Assembly (NCBI GenBank): GCA_003326205.1
Contig: LWTK01000046.1
Location: forward strand, 62,001-126,000
Direction: 5' to 3'
Source of the DNA: Nostoc sp. ATCC 43529
GTDB taxonomy: Bacteria > Cyanobacteriota > Cyanobacteriia > Cyanobacteriales > Nostocaceae
DNA: 64,000 nt
The position numbers and the translations under genes are program-made. The notes beneath the pieces were generated by a model. That model ran no database searches and was not told the origin of the DNA. It saw nothing but the letters and a program-made list of their open reading frames with translations. Shown here in pieces: positions 1 to 8,717 of this stretch (the stretch's first letter is position 1; each line of letters begins with the position of its first letter).

Positions 1-197
1 AAAACTCGATCGACTTGCAGGAAGTGACGTACTTCAGTTACGGTGGTATTGAGAACCTTGTCCAAATTCAAACTCTGGCGGATGCGCTGGGCAATTGCCA
101 TCACCAGTCGCTGCCATTGAATTTGCTGTTGCAGTACCTCCTCTGCCTGCTTACTATCTCTCAAGTGGCACACTGAATTCAACTCATCGTTGTTCAT
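1..197 (-). CDS. GAF-domain sensor protein, N-terminal fragment (partial)
   Basis: The gene runs off the left edge; only its first 65 codons are here, from an ATG at 197. The visible peptide is a short polar lead followed by a helical stretch (IRQSLNLDKVLNTTVTEVR, then FLQVDRV) that is the usual beginning of a GAF domain in cyanobacterial phytochrome-like or hybrid histidine kinases. GAF domains bind small molecules or bilins and control an attached output domain. Whether the output here is a kinase, cyclase or other module cannot be seen. No ribosome binding site stands out. Confidence 0.6.
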   Translation of the reverse strand, partial: MNNDELNSVCHLRDSKQAEEVLQQQIQWQRLVMAIAQRIRQSLNLDKVLNTTVTEVRHFLQVDRV

Positions 198-778
198 CTA
201 TAATATGCCTGCCCTAATTCATTAGGTTATCAATATCTAGTGACTACTGGGGATTATACTTATGAAGTATTGCCCATAACCCATATTTGCTAGGAATAAA
301 TGTTAAATTTTACCTGAAAAGAGAGGATTTAAATTTAACCGCAGTTGCTATTTTTATGAGTCTGTCTTAATAGGTTTACTGATTTATAGCAGAGAACAGG
401 GAATGGGCAACAGGTTTAAAAGTCTCTTGGGAAAAGGTTTATACGAGCAGTTTATATCCTAATTTAGACGGCAACTAATATAATATGTGTTTCCTTTATT
501 CCAGCACAAATATTTATTTCTAACAACATCCAGAGAATATATGTATGTTGAGTCAGTCAATGAAATAAGGTCATTAATCTAGCTTGGACATAGTTTTTTA
601 CTCTGTTTTGGCTATAAAACCTGGAATTATTGTGAGATTTTTATTGGTGATGAAATCTCAGAAAAAAGTGGCATTTATTTCTAATGAGGTAAATGCGTAG
701 GGGCGCACAGCTGTGCGCCCCTACAAGTATCTATGTTGATGTTACTTTTTTGTGTACCTTAGCCATGTGGGAACCAGT
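198..778. other. Intergenic region holding one palindrome
   Basis: A 580-base AT-rich gap between the start of the GAF protein and the 3' end of the repeat membrane protein. No plausible gene was found. The only structure seen is the 28-base palindrome at 697-724. Confidence 0.5.
697..724. repeat. Perfect 28-bp palindrome, GTAGGGG family
   Basis: The arms GTAGGGGCGCACAG and CTGTGCGCCCCTAC are perfect reverse complements. Related palindromes at 9193-9220 and 10242-10269 keep the GTAGGGG/CCCCTAC ends but have different, compensated inner bases, so pairing is conserved and sequence is not. It lies just past the 3' end of the leftward gene ending at 779 and could fold as a hairpin in that transcript. 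Confidence 0.85.
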
Positions 779-3700
779 TTACCAAGGCATAGATAACCCC
801 GTAACCGCGATCGCACCTGCAACAGCACTAGCCGCAAGGGAAGTCAACGCTGTACCAAATATCCACCAAGCTGCATTCGCAACGGTTTTTTTGGTTTCTT
901 CGGCTTGCTTTTTAGCTTGTTGTTGGATTGCTTTGAGGCGTTTTTGTGTTTCTAGCTGAATGCGTTCGGCTCGTTGCAGTACACCATCCCGTGCGGCTTC
1001 TATTTGGTCGATGATGCGGTTGGCGTCTGCTTGAGAAATATCCTCGCGAGAACTCAAGACTGCAACTAGGGTATCACGATCGAATTGGCTGAGGCGATCG
1101 CGCAAGGCTTCAAATCCAGCTTGCGGATCGTCAAAGACTTTGGCAAAGTCTTGCTTAATTCCTTCATAGTTGAGTTCTGGACGATCCAGAGAGTTAAGAT
1201 AGTTGCGAATTCTGACAAAAATCCCATCTAAAACTGATTGCACTCTTTGTTGAATCTGTTGGAACTGTTCGACAATGGAACTACGAACAGACTCAATTTG
1301 ATCCACAATTCGGTTAGCTTCTTCTTCTGAAATATCCTCGCGTTGGGATAGCAACGCCACAATTGTGGAACGGTCAAATTTAGCAGCGCGATCGCTTAAA
1401 TTGCCAATTCCAGCGCGGGGAGAAGACAATAGCAACTGCAAATCGCGTTTGATTCCTTCGGGGTTGAGTTCTTCTTTGTTAGTATTACGCAGGTAATCTT
1501 CGAGATTTCCTTCAAAATCTAAAATTTGTTGAGTGGTACGCTTTGCTAAACGTCGCGGCGCTTTCACGATATCGCGAATTGCATCTTGTAGGCGATCGAT
1601 AATTTGATTAACTTGTTCTTCGCTCAAATCTCCACGCTGACTTACCAGTTTAACCAAGGTTTCTCTATCGACATGAGAAAGCCGGTCGCGCAATGCTAAT
1701 GCACCGGCTTTCGGGTCATCTAGTAATCTTTCCAAATCCTGCCTAATACCTTCTGGATCGAGTTCTTCGAGATTAGTATTGCGGAGATATTCTGCGATGG
1801 CTGTTGTAGTTTTTTCGTACTGTTCTCTCGCCTGCTGCGGTACCTGCAAAATACTATCGCGGACGGCTTCGAGTCGATCGAGAATTTGGTTAATCTCTTC
1901 TTCGCTCAAATCTTGACGTTGACTGAGGAATTGTACCAAGGTATCGCGGTCAAATTGCGATAAACGCGATCGCAAAAGTCTAATGCCGGCTTGCGGGTCT
2001 TCTAGTAGAACTCTAAAGTCGCGTTTGATACTTTCAGGGTTGAGTTCTTCTTTGTTAGTATTCCGTAAATAATCTTCAACTCTTTGCCGCAATTCATCGG
2101 CTTTTGCTTTTGCTTGTTCTTGCAATTCTCTGCCACGATTCAAGATATTATCGCGGTTGTTCTCAAGTTGGCTAACAATATCATTAGCTTCTTCTTCACT
2201 AATATCTTGACGTTGTTGGAGCAATTGTACAAAGGTATCGCGGTCAAATTGACTGAAGCGATCGCTTAATTCTTCAAAACCAGCTTCTCGATCTTCTACT
2301 AACCTCAGAAAATCTTGTTCAATAGCTTCCGGATTTAGTTCTTCTTTGCTAGTTGAACGCAGATAATTTTCGATACTGTTGCGGAACTCTTGACCTTTTT
2401 CTCGTGCTTGCGCTTGTTTGACAGTTTCTAAAACTTCCTGGCGATCGCTTTCCATTTGTTCAGCAATTTCTGTTACCCTCGCTTCGCTGATATCACCCCG
2501 CTGGTTCAGTAAGTTGACGAAATATTCTTGATTGATTTCCTCTAACTCACGTCTTACAGTTGCCGGGTCTGCATTCACATCATAAATGACTTCTTTGAAT
2601 TCATTTTTGAGGGTAATACGGTTAAAATGCCAAGGAAATGAATTCAATATGTAGTCTTCTACATCTGCTTTGATTGTATTTTCTAGGGATATGGGTAATC
2701 TTGCTGTTGCTTCTTCTCTAAAGTTTTGTAACTGTTTTGTAATTTGTTCAACATCAACATCTTGAACTTTTTCTTTCAATTTTTGCAACTGATTGGTAAT
2801 TTTGTTAACATCAATGTGAGACATATTTATTCTATCCAATATTGCTGGTACTGCGGCAGTCAAGCCATATTGAACAGCTTGCTTCATTACACCATTACTT
2901 TGCTTGCCATTACCACCTCCAACTGTAACTAACTCCTGGAGTCTTTGACCTAAGTTCTCGGAATTTAGTTCTTCGGGAGTGGCAGATTTAAGTAAATTAA
3001 TTACTTGCTGTGTGGGATTTTTGCGATTCAAGGCTTGTTGCCAAGCTGCTTCTAATTGGTCAGCGATGCGATTGATATCTTCTTTAGATAAATCGATGCG
3101 ATCGCTAATTAAATCAACAAATGTTTGCCGATTGACATTTTGCAATAAATCACTATTAACAACAGATTGTAAATCTGTATCTTGAATCAGCTTGTCAAAT
3201 TGAGAACGAATTTCTTTGATATCTAACTTTGGCAATTGTACAGAAGCCAAAGAACTTTGCAACGTGTTTTTAATACTTTCAGGGTCAAAGCCTGATGTTA
3301 ATTCTCGCCGAACTGCGGCTGTAACTTCTTCTGCTGTGGAAACCAATTGTTGTTTGGCAGCATTGGCACTAATACCAGTAGTTGCTGTACCGAACAACGC
3401 TTGAAAACCCGAACTAACAGTACTTGCAATAGAACCAATTAAAGAACCTACTGCGGATGAACCGAACCAAATTATCAGTGAAAAATAAATCGACCAGATG
3501 ACTACACCGATAACCGATCCTAGAAATGCATTTTCGACTAAGCTAAGTTTTACCGCTAGAAAACAAGCAATAAATAATGCAATACTAGCGGTTATTAATG
3601 CCCAAGAACCGACTTTACCTTGAATTTTCCGAATTTTGCTACCTAGCTTAACTGACTCATCATCATCATCTGAATCAATTTCCCAAGAGGAAATTCCTAC

Positions 3701-3898
3701 AGCGACTGAAAAGTTTGTAAATAACAATTGGAAAGCTAAAGCCATTGAAACCCCAGCCAACAATGCCACTAGGAATTTAGGCCCAGCAAAAAGAACTGAT
3801 GCTTCTTCTGGAGTTAGCAGTTGTTGAGCGAAAATCGTAGGTGCTAATCCAAAAGATAATGAATCCCATCCTAATAAGGTTAGAAAACTTTGAAACAT
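779..3898 (-). CDS. Large membrane protein with about seven tandem alpha-helical repeats, unknown function
   Basis: 1039 residues from an ATG at 3898. The first ~170 residues contain several hydrophobic segments (around residues 38-62, 98-120 and 125-150), and the last ~30 residues form one more (WWIFGTALTSLAASAVAGAI), so both ends should sit in a membrane. Between them is a highly charged region made of roughly 100-residue units. A typical unit has YLRNTNKEELNPE, then DPxAGxxxLRDRLSQFDRDT, then LLSQRxDISEEEANRIID. About five full units and two more diverged ones can be seen. The pattern suggests a long helical rod between membrane anchors. I do not recognise a named family, and the sequence gives no enzymatic motif. 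It is followed on the same strand only by noncoding DNA. Confidence 0.8.
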   Translation of the reverse strand: MFQSFLTLLGWDSLSFGLAPTIFAQQLLTPEEASVLFAGPKFLVALLAGVSMALAFQLLFTNFSVAVGISSWEIDSDDDDESVKLGSKIRKIQGKVGSWALITASIALFIACFLAVKLSLVENAFLGSVIGVVIWSIYFSLIIWFGSSAVGSLIGSIASTVSSGFQALFGTATTGISANAAKQQLVSTAEEVTAAVRRELTSGFDPESIKNTLQSSLASVQLPKLDIKEIRSQFDKLIQDTDLQSVVNSDLLQNVNRQTFVDLISDRIDLSKEDINRIADQLEAAWQQALNRKNPTQQVINLLKSATPEELNSENLGQRLQELVTVGGGNGKQSNGVMKQAVQYGLTAAVPAILDRINMSHIDVNKITNQLQKLKEKVQDVDVEQITKQLQNFREEATARLPISLENTIKADVEDYILNSFPWHFNRITLKNEFKEVIYDVNADPATVRRELEEINQEYFVNLLNQRGDISEARVTEIAEQMESDRQEVLETVKQAQAREKGQEFRNSIENYLRSTSKEELNPEAIEQDFLRLVEDREAGFEELSDRFSQFDRDTFVQLLQQRQDISEEEANDIVSQLENNRDNILNRGRELQEQAKAKADELRQRVEDYLRNTNKEELNPESIKRDFRVLLEDPQAGIRLLRSRLSQFDRDTLVQFLSQRQDLSEEEINQILDRLEAVRDSILQVPQQAREQYEKTTTAIAEYLRNTNLEELDPEGIRQDLERLLDDPKAGALALRDRLSHVDRETLVKLVSQRGDLSEEQVNQIIDRLQDAIRDIVKAPRRLAKRTTQQILDFEGNLEDYLRNTNKEELNPEGIKRDLQLLLSSPRAGIGNLSDRAAKFDRSTIVALLSQREDISEEEANRIVDQIESVRSSIVEQFQQIQQRVQSVLDGIFVRIRNYLNSLDRPELNYEGIKQDFAKVFDDPQAGFEALRDRLSQFDRDTLVAVLSSREDISQADANRIIDQIEAARDGVLQRAERIQLETQKRLKAIQQQAKKQAEETKKTVANAAWWIFGTALTSLAASAVAGAIAVTGLSMPW

Positions 3899-4494
3899 AG
3901 CATTTTGTCACTTGCATTCAATTAAATAACCATTTTTTGAGAAAATGGTCTATCTCTCAATGTAAATATTAAGTTCATTGGGTTTACACTTTCCCAGGTA
4001 ATAAAGACTTTCGCCAAAAGTCGTACTTTTATAAAGTATGTAAAAATTACAAAACTTAATATAAAATTAATGCGTTTGCAATCTTGAAATTTCTCAATAT
4101 AATTATTTATTTTTTAGTAATATAGTATTTATTTAAAAAATAACTACTTGGCTCGGTGATTTCAATTGGTTGCAATAGTGGGTTACATCGGTATAAACCT
4201 ACAAGTGATTTATTTAAAAAATAAATATTTAAGTAGTTAGATTTTTATATTTTAAAATAAAAATTTAATTGGCGCTAAAAAGTTAGCAATGAAATCATAT
4301 TTTCTATTGATTTTTCTATTGGTATTTTTTTACTTAACTTTAGATAAAACGCCTATGTCTGTTGATAGAGAAAAAATTTCTTCCAAGCGATTGAGGAAAA
4401 ATAAATATAAACATGTATTAATAGGGATTATTACGAGCTATTACCGAGCTATAGATTTTTGAATAATTGATTTTACTGTTTGTGGAGAAAAATA
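3899..4494. promoter_or_regulatory. AT-rich divergent intergenic region
   Basis: About 600 bases separate two divergently transcribed genes, so promoters for both should lie here. The DNA is very AT-rich and carries two near-identical TTTATTTAAAAAATAA stretches (about 4130-4143 and 4208-4224). No coding frame or strong hairpin was seen, and no specific operator can be assigned. Confidence 0.35.
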
Positions 4495-6114
4495 ATGGTT
4501 GTAGGTGTACATAAACGTGCTGTAGGCGTATTTTCTACTCGAAGAGATGTTGAACATGCGCTACATGAATTGAAAAATGCCGGCTTTGATATGAATAGAG
4601 TATCTGTTATTACGCGGGATGGAGAGCGTGATGACATTGCTGGCGCAGAAGTACGCGATCGCGTTGGTGATAAATCCGATGAAGGCGCTGCCGTGGGAGC
4701 AGTTTCCGGTGGTGCTTTGGGTGGATTAACAGGCTTATTAGTAGGTCTTGGTACCTTAGCAATTCCTGGAATCGGGCCAATTATGCTGGCTGGAGCCGCA
4801 GCAACCACTTTAGCCACTACTCTTGCTGGGGCAGGTATAGGTGCGGTAGCTGGTAGTTTGCTTGGTGCATTAATTGGTTTAGGAATTCCCGAAGAACGAG
4901 CCAGAGTCTACGACGAACGCGTCAAACGAGGACAGTATCTAGTCATCATCGATGGTACGGATGCTGAAATTGCCAGAGCAGAAGCAATATTACGTCAGCG
5001 CGGTATCGAAGAGTTTGGTATTTACGACCATCCAGATAGCACACATACGACTACAGGTGTTGCTCATCACGATGTTAGCGGCAAACATGCAGTAGGATAC
5101 TTTTCTCATCGTCCAGATGCGGAAGCTGCAATTAGCGATTTGCGAAAAGCAGGTTTCCCCTTGAGCCAAATTTCTTTAATTCATAGAGACACTTCCCGAC
5201 GGGAATCTTTTCCAGGTATTCATCTAAGCGATCGCTGGGACTCAAACCGTTGGAGACTACCAGATAACCGCACTCATTTCTATAACGAGCGCATCAATCA
5301 AGGCGATTACATCATCGTTGTGAATGGTACAGAAGCTGAAATCCAACGTGCAGCTGCTATTATCAGCCAACACGGAATTCAGCAGTGGCAAATTTTCGAT
5401 CCAACCGGGTACACTCCTGGAACTACAGCCGTGCAAGCAACCAAACGCGCAATCGGTGTATTTTCTCATCGTCGAGATGCAGAAACAGCACTTACAGAAT
5501 TGCGGGATGCTGGTTTCCAGATGAGTAGAGTATCAGTCATTGCCAAAGATGCCAACGGTCATGGTATCGCCGGTGTAGAGAATAGAAACATCGGTGCAGG
5601 TAATAAAGCAGACGAAGGTGCAAAAGCTGGTGCAGCTACAGGCGGGGTTTTAGGCGGCTTGACAGGCTTATTAGTTGGTCTTGGAACTTTAGCAATTCCC
5701 GGAGTCGGCCCAGTACTCGCAGGTGGCGCAGCAGCTACCGCCATCGCAACAACACTGGCTGGTGGTGCTATTGGTGCAGCAGCTGGCGGTATTGTTGGCG
5801 CACTAGTTGGTTTAGGAATTCCCGAAGACAGAGCTAGAGTTTATAACGATCGCTTCCAAAGAGGTGATTACTTGGTGATTGTGGATGGTACAGAAGCTGA
5901 AATCTACCAAGCCGAACCCATTCTCAACCGTCGAGGTATCCAAGAATTCGGCATATATGACGCTACCGATCTAGGTGAATATCGCTCCCGTTTTGATGCT
6001 GGAACCCATCACACCACAGGAGTTGTAGATCGCGATCATATTAACTACTCAACAGAAGTTCATAGAGACGATCCTGCTGTAGTTATCGTCGATCGCCGTG
6101 AAGACACAATCTAA
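4495..6114 (+). CDS. Three-unit general-stress/low-temperature-induced type protein
   Basis: 539 residues from the ATG at 4495, preceded by GGAGA 6 bases upstream; the frame is open a little further back, but this start fits the ribosome site. Three copies of a domain beginning KRAVGVFSxRRDxExAL and ending GIEEFGIYD are visible, at about residues 1-180, 195-305 and 315-500. This resembles the YflT/general stress protein 17M domain and the low-temperature-induced proteins of Anabaena. Units 1 and 3 contain a glycine-rich hydrophobic stretch (GLTGLLVGLGTLAIPG and following) able to form a glycine-zipper membrane hairpin. Unit 2 lacks it and is soluble-looking. The family is linked to stress response, but its molecular role is unknown. 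Confidence 0.75.
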   Translation: MVVGVHKRAVGVFSTRRDVEHALHELKNAGFDMNRVSVITRDGERDDIAGAEVRDRVGDKSDEGAAVGAVSGGALGGLTGLLVGLGTLAIPGIGPIMLAGAAATTLATTLAGAGIGAVAGSLLGALIGLGIPEERARVYDERVKRGQYLVIIDGTDAEIARAEAILRQRGIEEFGIYDHPDSTHTTTGVAHHDVSGKHAVGYFSHRPDAEAAISDLRKAGFPLSQISLIHRDTSRRESFPGIHLSDRWDSNRWRLPDNRTHFYNERINQGDYIIVVNGTEAEIQRAAAIISQHGIQQWQIFDPTGYTPGTTAVQATKRAIGVFSHRRDAETALTELRDAGFQMSRVSVIAKDANGHGIAGVENRNIGAGNKADEGAKAGAATGGVLGGLTGLLVGLGTLAIPGVGPVLAGGAAATAIATTLAGGAIGAAAGGIVGALVGLGIPEDRARVYNDRFQRGDYLVIVDGTEAEIYQAEPILNRRGIQEFGIYDATDLGEYRSRFDAGTHHTTGVVDRDHINYSTEVHRDDPAVVIVDRREDTI

Positions 6115-6120
6115 TTAGAA

Positions 6121-6153
6121 AATTCTGAATTCTGAATTCTGAATTCTGAATTT
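6121..6153. repeat. Short tandem repeat of GAATTCT heptamers
   Basis: Four to five consecutive GAATTCT-type units follow the stop codon of the stress protein; scattered copies recur up to about 6220. Such 7-bp short tandemly repeated repetitive sequences are typical of intergenic DNA in heterocyst-forming cyanobacteria. Confidence 0.8.
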
Positions 6154-6284
6154 TCAATTCCAAATCCTGTACATGTACAGACGCGATTAATCAAATTTCT
6201 ACTCCTGAATTCTGAATTCAAATTCCTTGCTCCTCACCTCTGCCGTAAATCTCAACAAATTTCATCTGAACCCAAATTAAACAT

Positions 6285-6746
6285 ATGCAAAAGCTAACTC
6301 CCCTAGTAATTAGTTGTCTTTTAGTTTTTGGTGTTGCTGCTTGCGATAATGTTTCTAAAACAAGTGAATCTGCACCTGCTAATCCTAACGAAGCTGCACA
6401 AACACCAACCGGTCAAACAACAGAAGCTTCTCAAAAAGATGCACAAAGTGAACTCCGCAGAAGACAACTAAATGAGGATATCCGCGCTCGCGAACAACGC
6501 AATAATGCCACTGGCGGTGATGCAAATAGAGCCGCAGGTGACTTAGCAAGTGAAGTTCGCTCCAAATTGGAGGCTAATATACCTGGTGGTCAATTAACAG
6601 TTAGTGCAGCAGAAGATGGCACCGTCACTGTCGGAGGAACCGTACCCAATCAAGATCAAATTAGTAAGATTGAACGTTTATCCAAAGAGATTAAAGGTGT
6701 CAAAGCAGTAGTTGTGAAAGCTACTGTAGCCCAACCACAAAGCTGA
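6285..6746 (+). CDS. BON-domain lipoprotein
   Basis: 153 residues. The N-terminus is a lipoprotein signal, ending LLVFGVAAC, with lipidation expected at Cys20. A low-complexity polar linker follows, and residues about 85-150 form a BON domain (LASEVRSKL, then LTVSAAEDGTVTVGGTVPN, then GVKAVVVKA). BON domains bind membranes or are found in OsmY-like envelope stress proteins, so this is likely an envelope-anchored stress protein. It lies 170 bases downstream of the stress-type protein on the same strand, separated by short repeats, so shared response is possible but an operon is not proven. Confidence 0.8.
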   Translation: MQKLTPLVISCLLVFGVAACDNVSKTSESAPANPNEAAQTPTGQTTEASQKDAQSELRRRQLNEDIRAREQRNNATGGDANRAAGDLASEVRSKLEANIPGGQLTVSAAEDGTVTVGGTVPNQDQISKIERLSKEIKGVKAVVVKATVAQPQS

Positions 6747-6832
6747 AACAGCTAACAACTATTCAAGTGAGTAGGTAGCCTTAAATAAACTTACAGCAGA
6801 CTTCAAAAAATTAGTGAATTCGCCAAAATAAA

Positions 6833-6922
6833 CTAGTGGTCTATCGCATTAATTTTGATAGGTTAATAAACGAAAAATTAAGAAGAAGTTCACCCATCAG
6901 AACTAATGCGACGAACTACTAG
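6833..6922. mobile_element. MITE-like element, family A, copy 1
   Basis: A 90-bp element flanked by TA dinucleotides. The left end is GTGGTCTATCGCATTAATTT, and the right end read in reverse is GTAGTTCGTCGCATTAGTTC. The ~23-bp imperfect terminal repeats are shared with the element at 31620-31742, whose interior is different. It has no coding capacity. TA flanks and short terminal repeats fit a non-autonomous IS630/Tc1-mariner derivative, an inference. Confidence 0.7.
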
Positions 6923-7009
6923 GTCTGGTAGCAACTCTGCTGTAAATGCTCCTACTCAATCTTAGTTTTCAGCTACAGCACTTTATTTGGCTACATGAAA
7001 AACTCGCTC

Positions 7010-7190
7010 TCAACTTCAAAAAGCCGATTTTGTATTCTTTAGTACAAAGGCGATTAATGGTGGCTCTACCCACTCCTTGCCCACGTAAATAACTGTAAAA
7101 GTCAAAGCGATCGCCATATCATACACAGCAATACGAGTTGATTTGGGAACATTTTTTGCACCTTCAGCTAAGATCAAACTTATTCACAGG
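7010..7190 (-). pseudogene. Decayed protein remnant (frameshifted), function unknown
   Basis: Read leftward, this stretch encodes a coherent peptide (NVPKSTRIAVYDMAIALTF). It continues sensibly only after a one-base shift (YSYLRGQGVGRATINRLCTK). There is no start codon and the frame is broken, so it looks like the remains of a gene. I do not recognise the family. Boundaries are approximate. Confidence 0.3.
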
Positions 7191-7343
7191 CTAATTGTCT
7201 ACCTAAATAAGGCAATTCGTAAACACGCTAAGAGTGGTATACTTAATGTAATGAGGGTAAATAATTGACAACTAACAACTTTAATTATTATACTTATTAA
7301 CCAAAAAATTGGGATACAAGCCCCGTCCTACAAGGACGGCTTT

Positions 7344-8606
7344 ATGTTATTATACTATTTGATACCAAACAAGCTAGTATCAAACGTGTTTATCTACGAG
7401 TACAAAGTTAACCCAAAACCACAACAAATAACTGCCATTGATGAAGCAATTAGGACATCTCAATTTGTCCGAAATAAAGTGCTGCGTTATTGGATGGATA
7501 ATCGTGGTGTTGGCAAAACAGAGATGTTTAGGTATAACACGCTACTGAGAAAAGAGTTTAAATTTGTCGAAGAATTAAACTCTCATGCTTGTCAAACTGC
7601 TGTTGAGCGAGTTCTAAAAGCGGTTAACCGTTTTTACGATAATTGTAAAAAGCAGATCCCAGGCAAGAAGGGATATCCCAGGTTTAAGAAAAACACTCGC
7701 TCAGTTGAGTATAAAGTCTCAGGGTGGAAACTATCAGAAAACAAGAAAAATATTACTTTCACAGACAAGAAAGGAATAGGTACTCTGAGAATGATAGGTA
7801 CTAGAGACTTAAACTTTTATCAACTAGAAGAAATTAAGCGAGTAAGAATTGTGCGTCGTGCCGACGGGTATTATGTGCAGTTCTCGGTACAATTAGACCC
7901 AAGAGATACAGTTAAACCAATAACCCCTAGCCAAAAAGCAGTAGGTATTGATGTTGGTATTAAGTATTTCTTAGCGGATAGTCAAGGAAATATTGAACCC
8001 AATCCACAGTTTTACCGCCAAGGAGAAAAACAACTTAATCAACTAAACCGCAAGAAGTCTAAAAAGTACCGCAAAGGACAACCACAGTCTAATAATTATC
8101 GCAAAGCTAGAGAAAGATATGCTCGTAAACATTTAAGAGTAAGTAGGCAGCGAGAAGAGTTTGTCAAGAGAGTGGCACTCCGCTTAATCAAGTCTAACGA
8201 CTTAGTAGCCTATGAAGATTTAAATGTCAAAGGCATGGTCAAAAATCAACATTTAGCTAAATCGATAAGTGATGCAGGATGGTCAAAGTTTCGCTCCTGG
8301 TTAGATTATTTTGGCTATAAATACGGGAAGATAACTATTGCAGTTTCTGCCCATAATACGAGTCAAAATTGTTCTAATTGTGGTAAAAAGGTGCAGAAGT
8401 CTTTATCAACCAGAACTCATATTTGTAATCATTGTGGGTTTGTTGAAGATAGAGACATTAACGCTGCCATTAACATCTTGCAAAAAGGACTCTCTTACGA
8501 AGTTCAGCTCGGAGGAAACCTCCGCTCTGACTTCGCGCTAAGTACGGTAGGGCATACCGAATCTTATAAGCTTGGGGAGTTCGACCCTCTAGCTTCGTTG
8601 GAGTAA
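7344..8606 (+). CDS. tnpB: TnpB RNA-guided nuclease (IS200/IS605 family)
   Basis: Up to 420 residues from the ATG at 7344. A GTG at 7386, giving the common family start VFIYEYKV, is an equally good start (406 residues). The RuvC-like active site looks intact: Asp in VGIDVGIKYF, Glu in AYEDLNVKG and Asp in DRDINAAINIL. A four-cysteine zinc ribbon (CSNCGKK and CNHCG) sits between the last two. TnpB proteins cut DNA using a guide RNA made from the transposon right end. The gene is unbroken, so the protein may be active. It is only distantly like the second TnpB at 22182. Confidence 0.9.
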   Translation: MLLYYLIPNKLVSNVFIYEYKVNPKPQQITAIDEAIRTSQFVRNKVLRYWMDNRGVGKTEMFRYNTLLRKEFKFVEELNSHACQTAVERVLKAVNRFYDNCKKQIPGKKGYPRFKKNTRSVEYKVSGWKLSENKKNITFTDKKGIGTLRMIGTRDLNFYQLEEIKRVRIVRRADGYYVQFSVQLDPRDTVKPITPSQKAVGIDVGIKYFLADSQGNIEPNPQFYRQGEKQLNQLNRKKSKKYRKGQPQSNNYRKARERYARKHLRVSRQREEFVKRVALRLIKSNDLVAYEDLNVKGMVKNQHLAKSISDAGWSKFRSWLDYFGYKYGKITIAVSAHNTSQNCSNCGKKVQKSLSTRTHICNHCGFVEDRDINAAINILQKGLSYEVQLGGNLRSDFALSTVGHTESYKLGEFDPLASLE

Positions 8607-8671
8607 TCCTGCGGGGTTACGGTTGGACGCTCGATCCAAGAATCCTCGGACTTTAGGACGAGGAGTGTCAA
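8480..8671 (+). ncRNA. Predicted omegaRNA (right-end RNA) of TnpB copy 1
   Basis: In TnpB systems the guide RNA spans the 3' end of tnpB and the right end of the element. Here the segment contains a GTAATCC/GGGTTAC stem around 8602-8621 and the terminal CCTCG/CGAGG hairpin at 8644-8663. The guide would be the flanking host DNA starting at about 8672 (GCTCAGTCAGTTATAAAAAC). The 5' boundary is inferred. Confidence 0.5.
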
Positions 8672-8717
8672 GCTCAGTCAGTTATAAAAACTCCTGTAAT
8701 TGCTGAAAACCAAAACT

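Larger units (their letters stand above)
7300..8671 (+). mobile_element. IS200/IS605-superfamily element, TnpB only (IS1341-type), copy 1
   Basis: The element consists of a tnpB gene with no tnpA. A left-end hairpin (CCGTCCT/AGGACGG, 7322-7339) stands just before the gene. The right end carries a CCTCG/CGAGG hairpin (8644-8663) followed by GTGTCAA at about 8665-8671, the usual right-end form of this group. Without a TnpA transposase it would need one in trans. The exact left boundary cannot be fixed from one copy. Confidence 0.7.

Noticed and set aside
5257..5744. Antisense open frames inside the stress protein gene
   Set aside because: Shadow frames of a clearly coding gene with a good ribosome site and domain matches.
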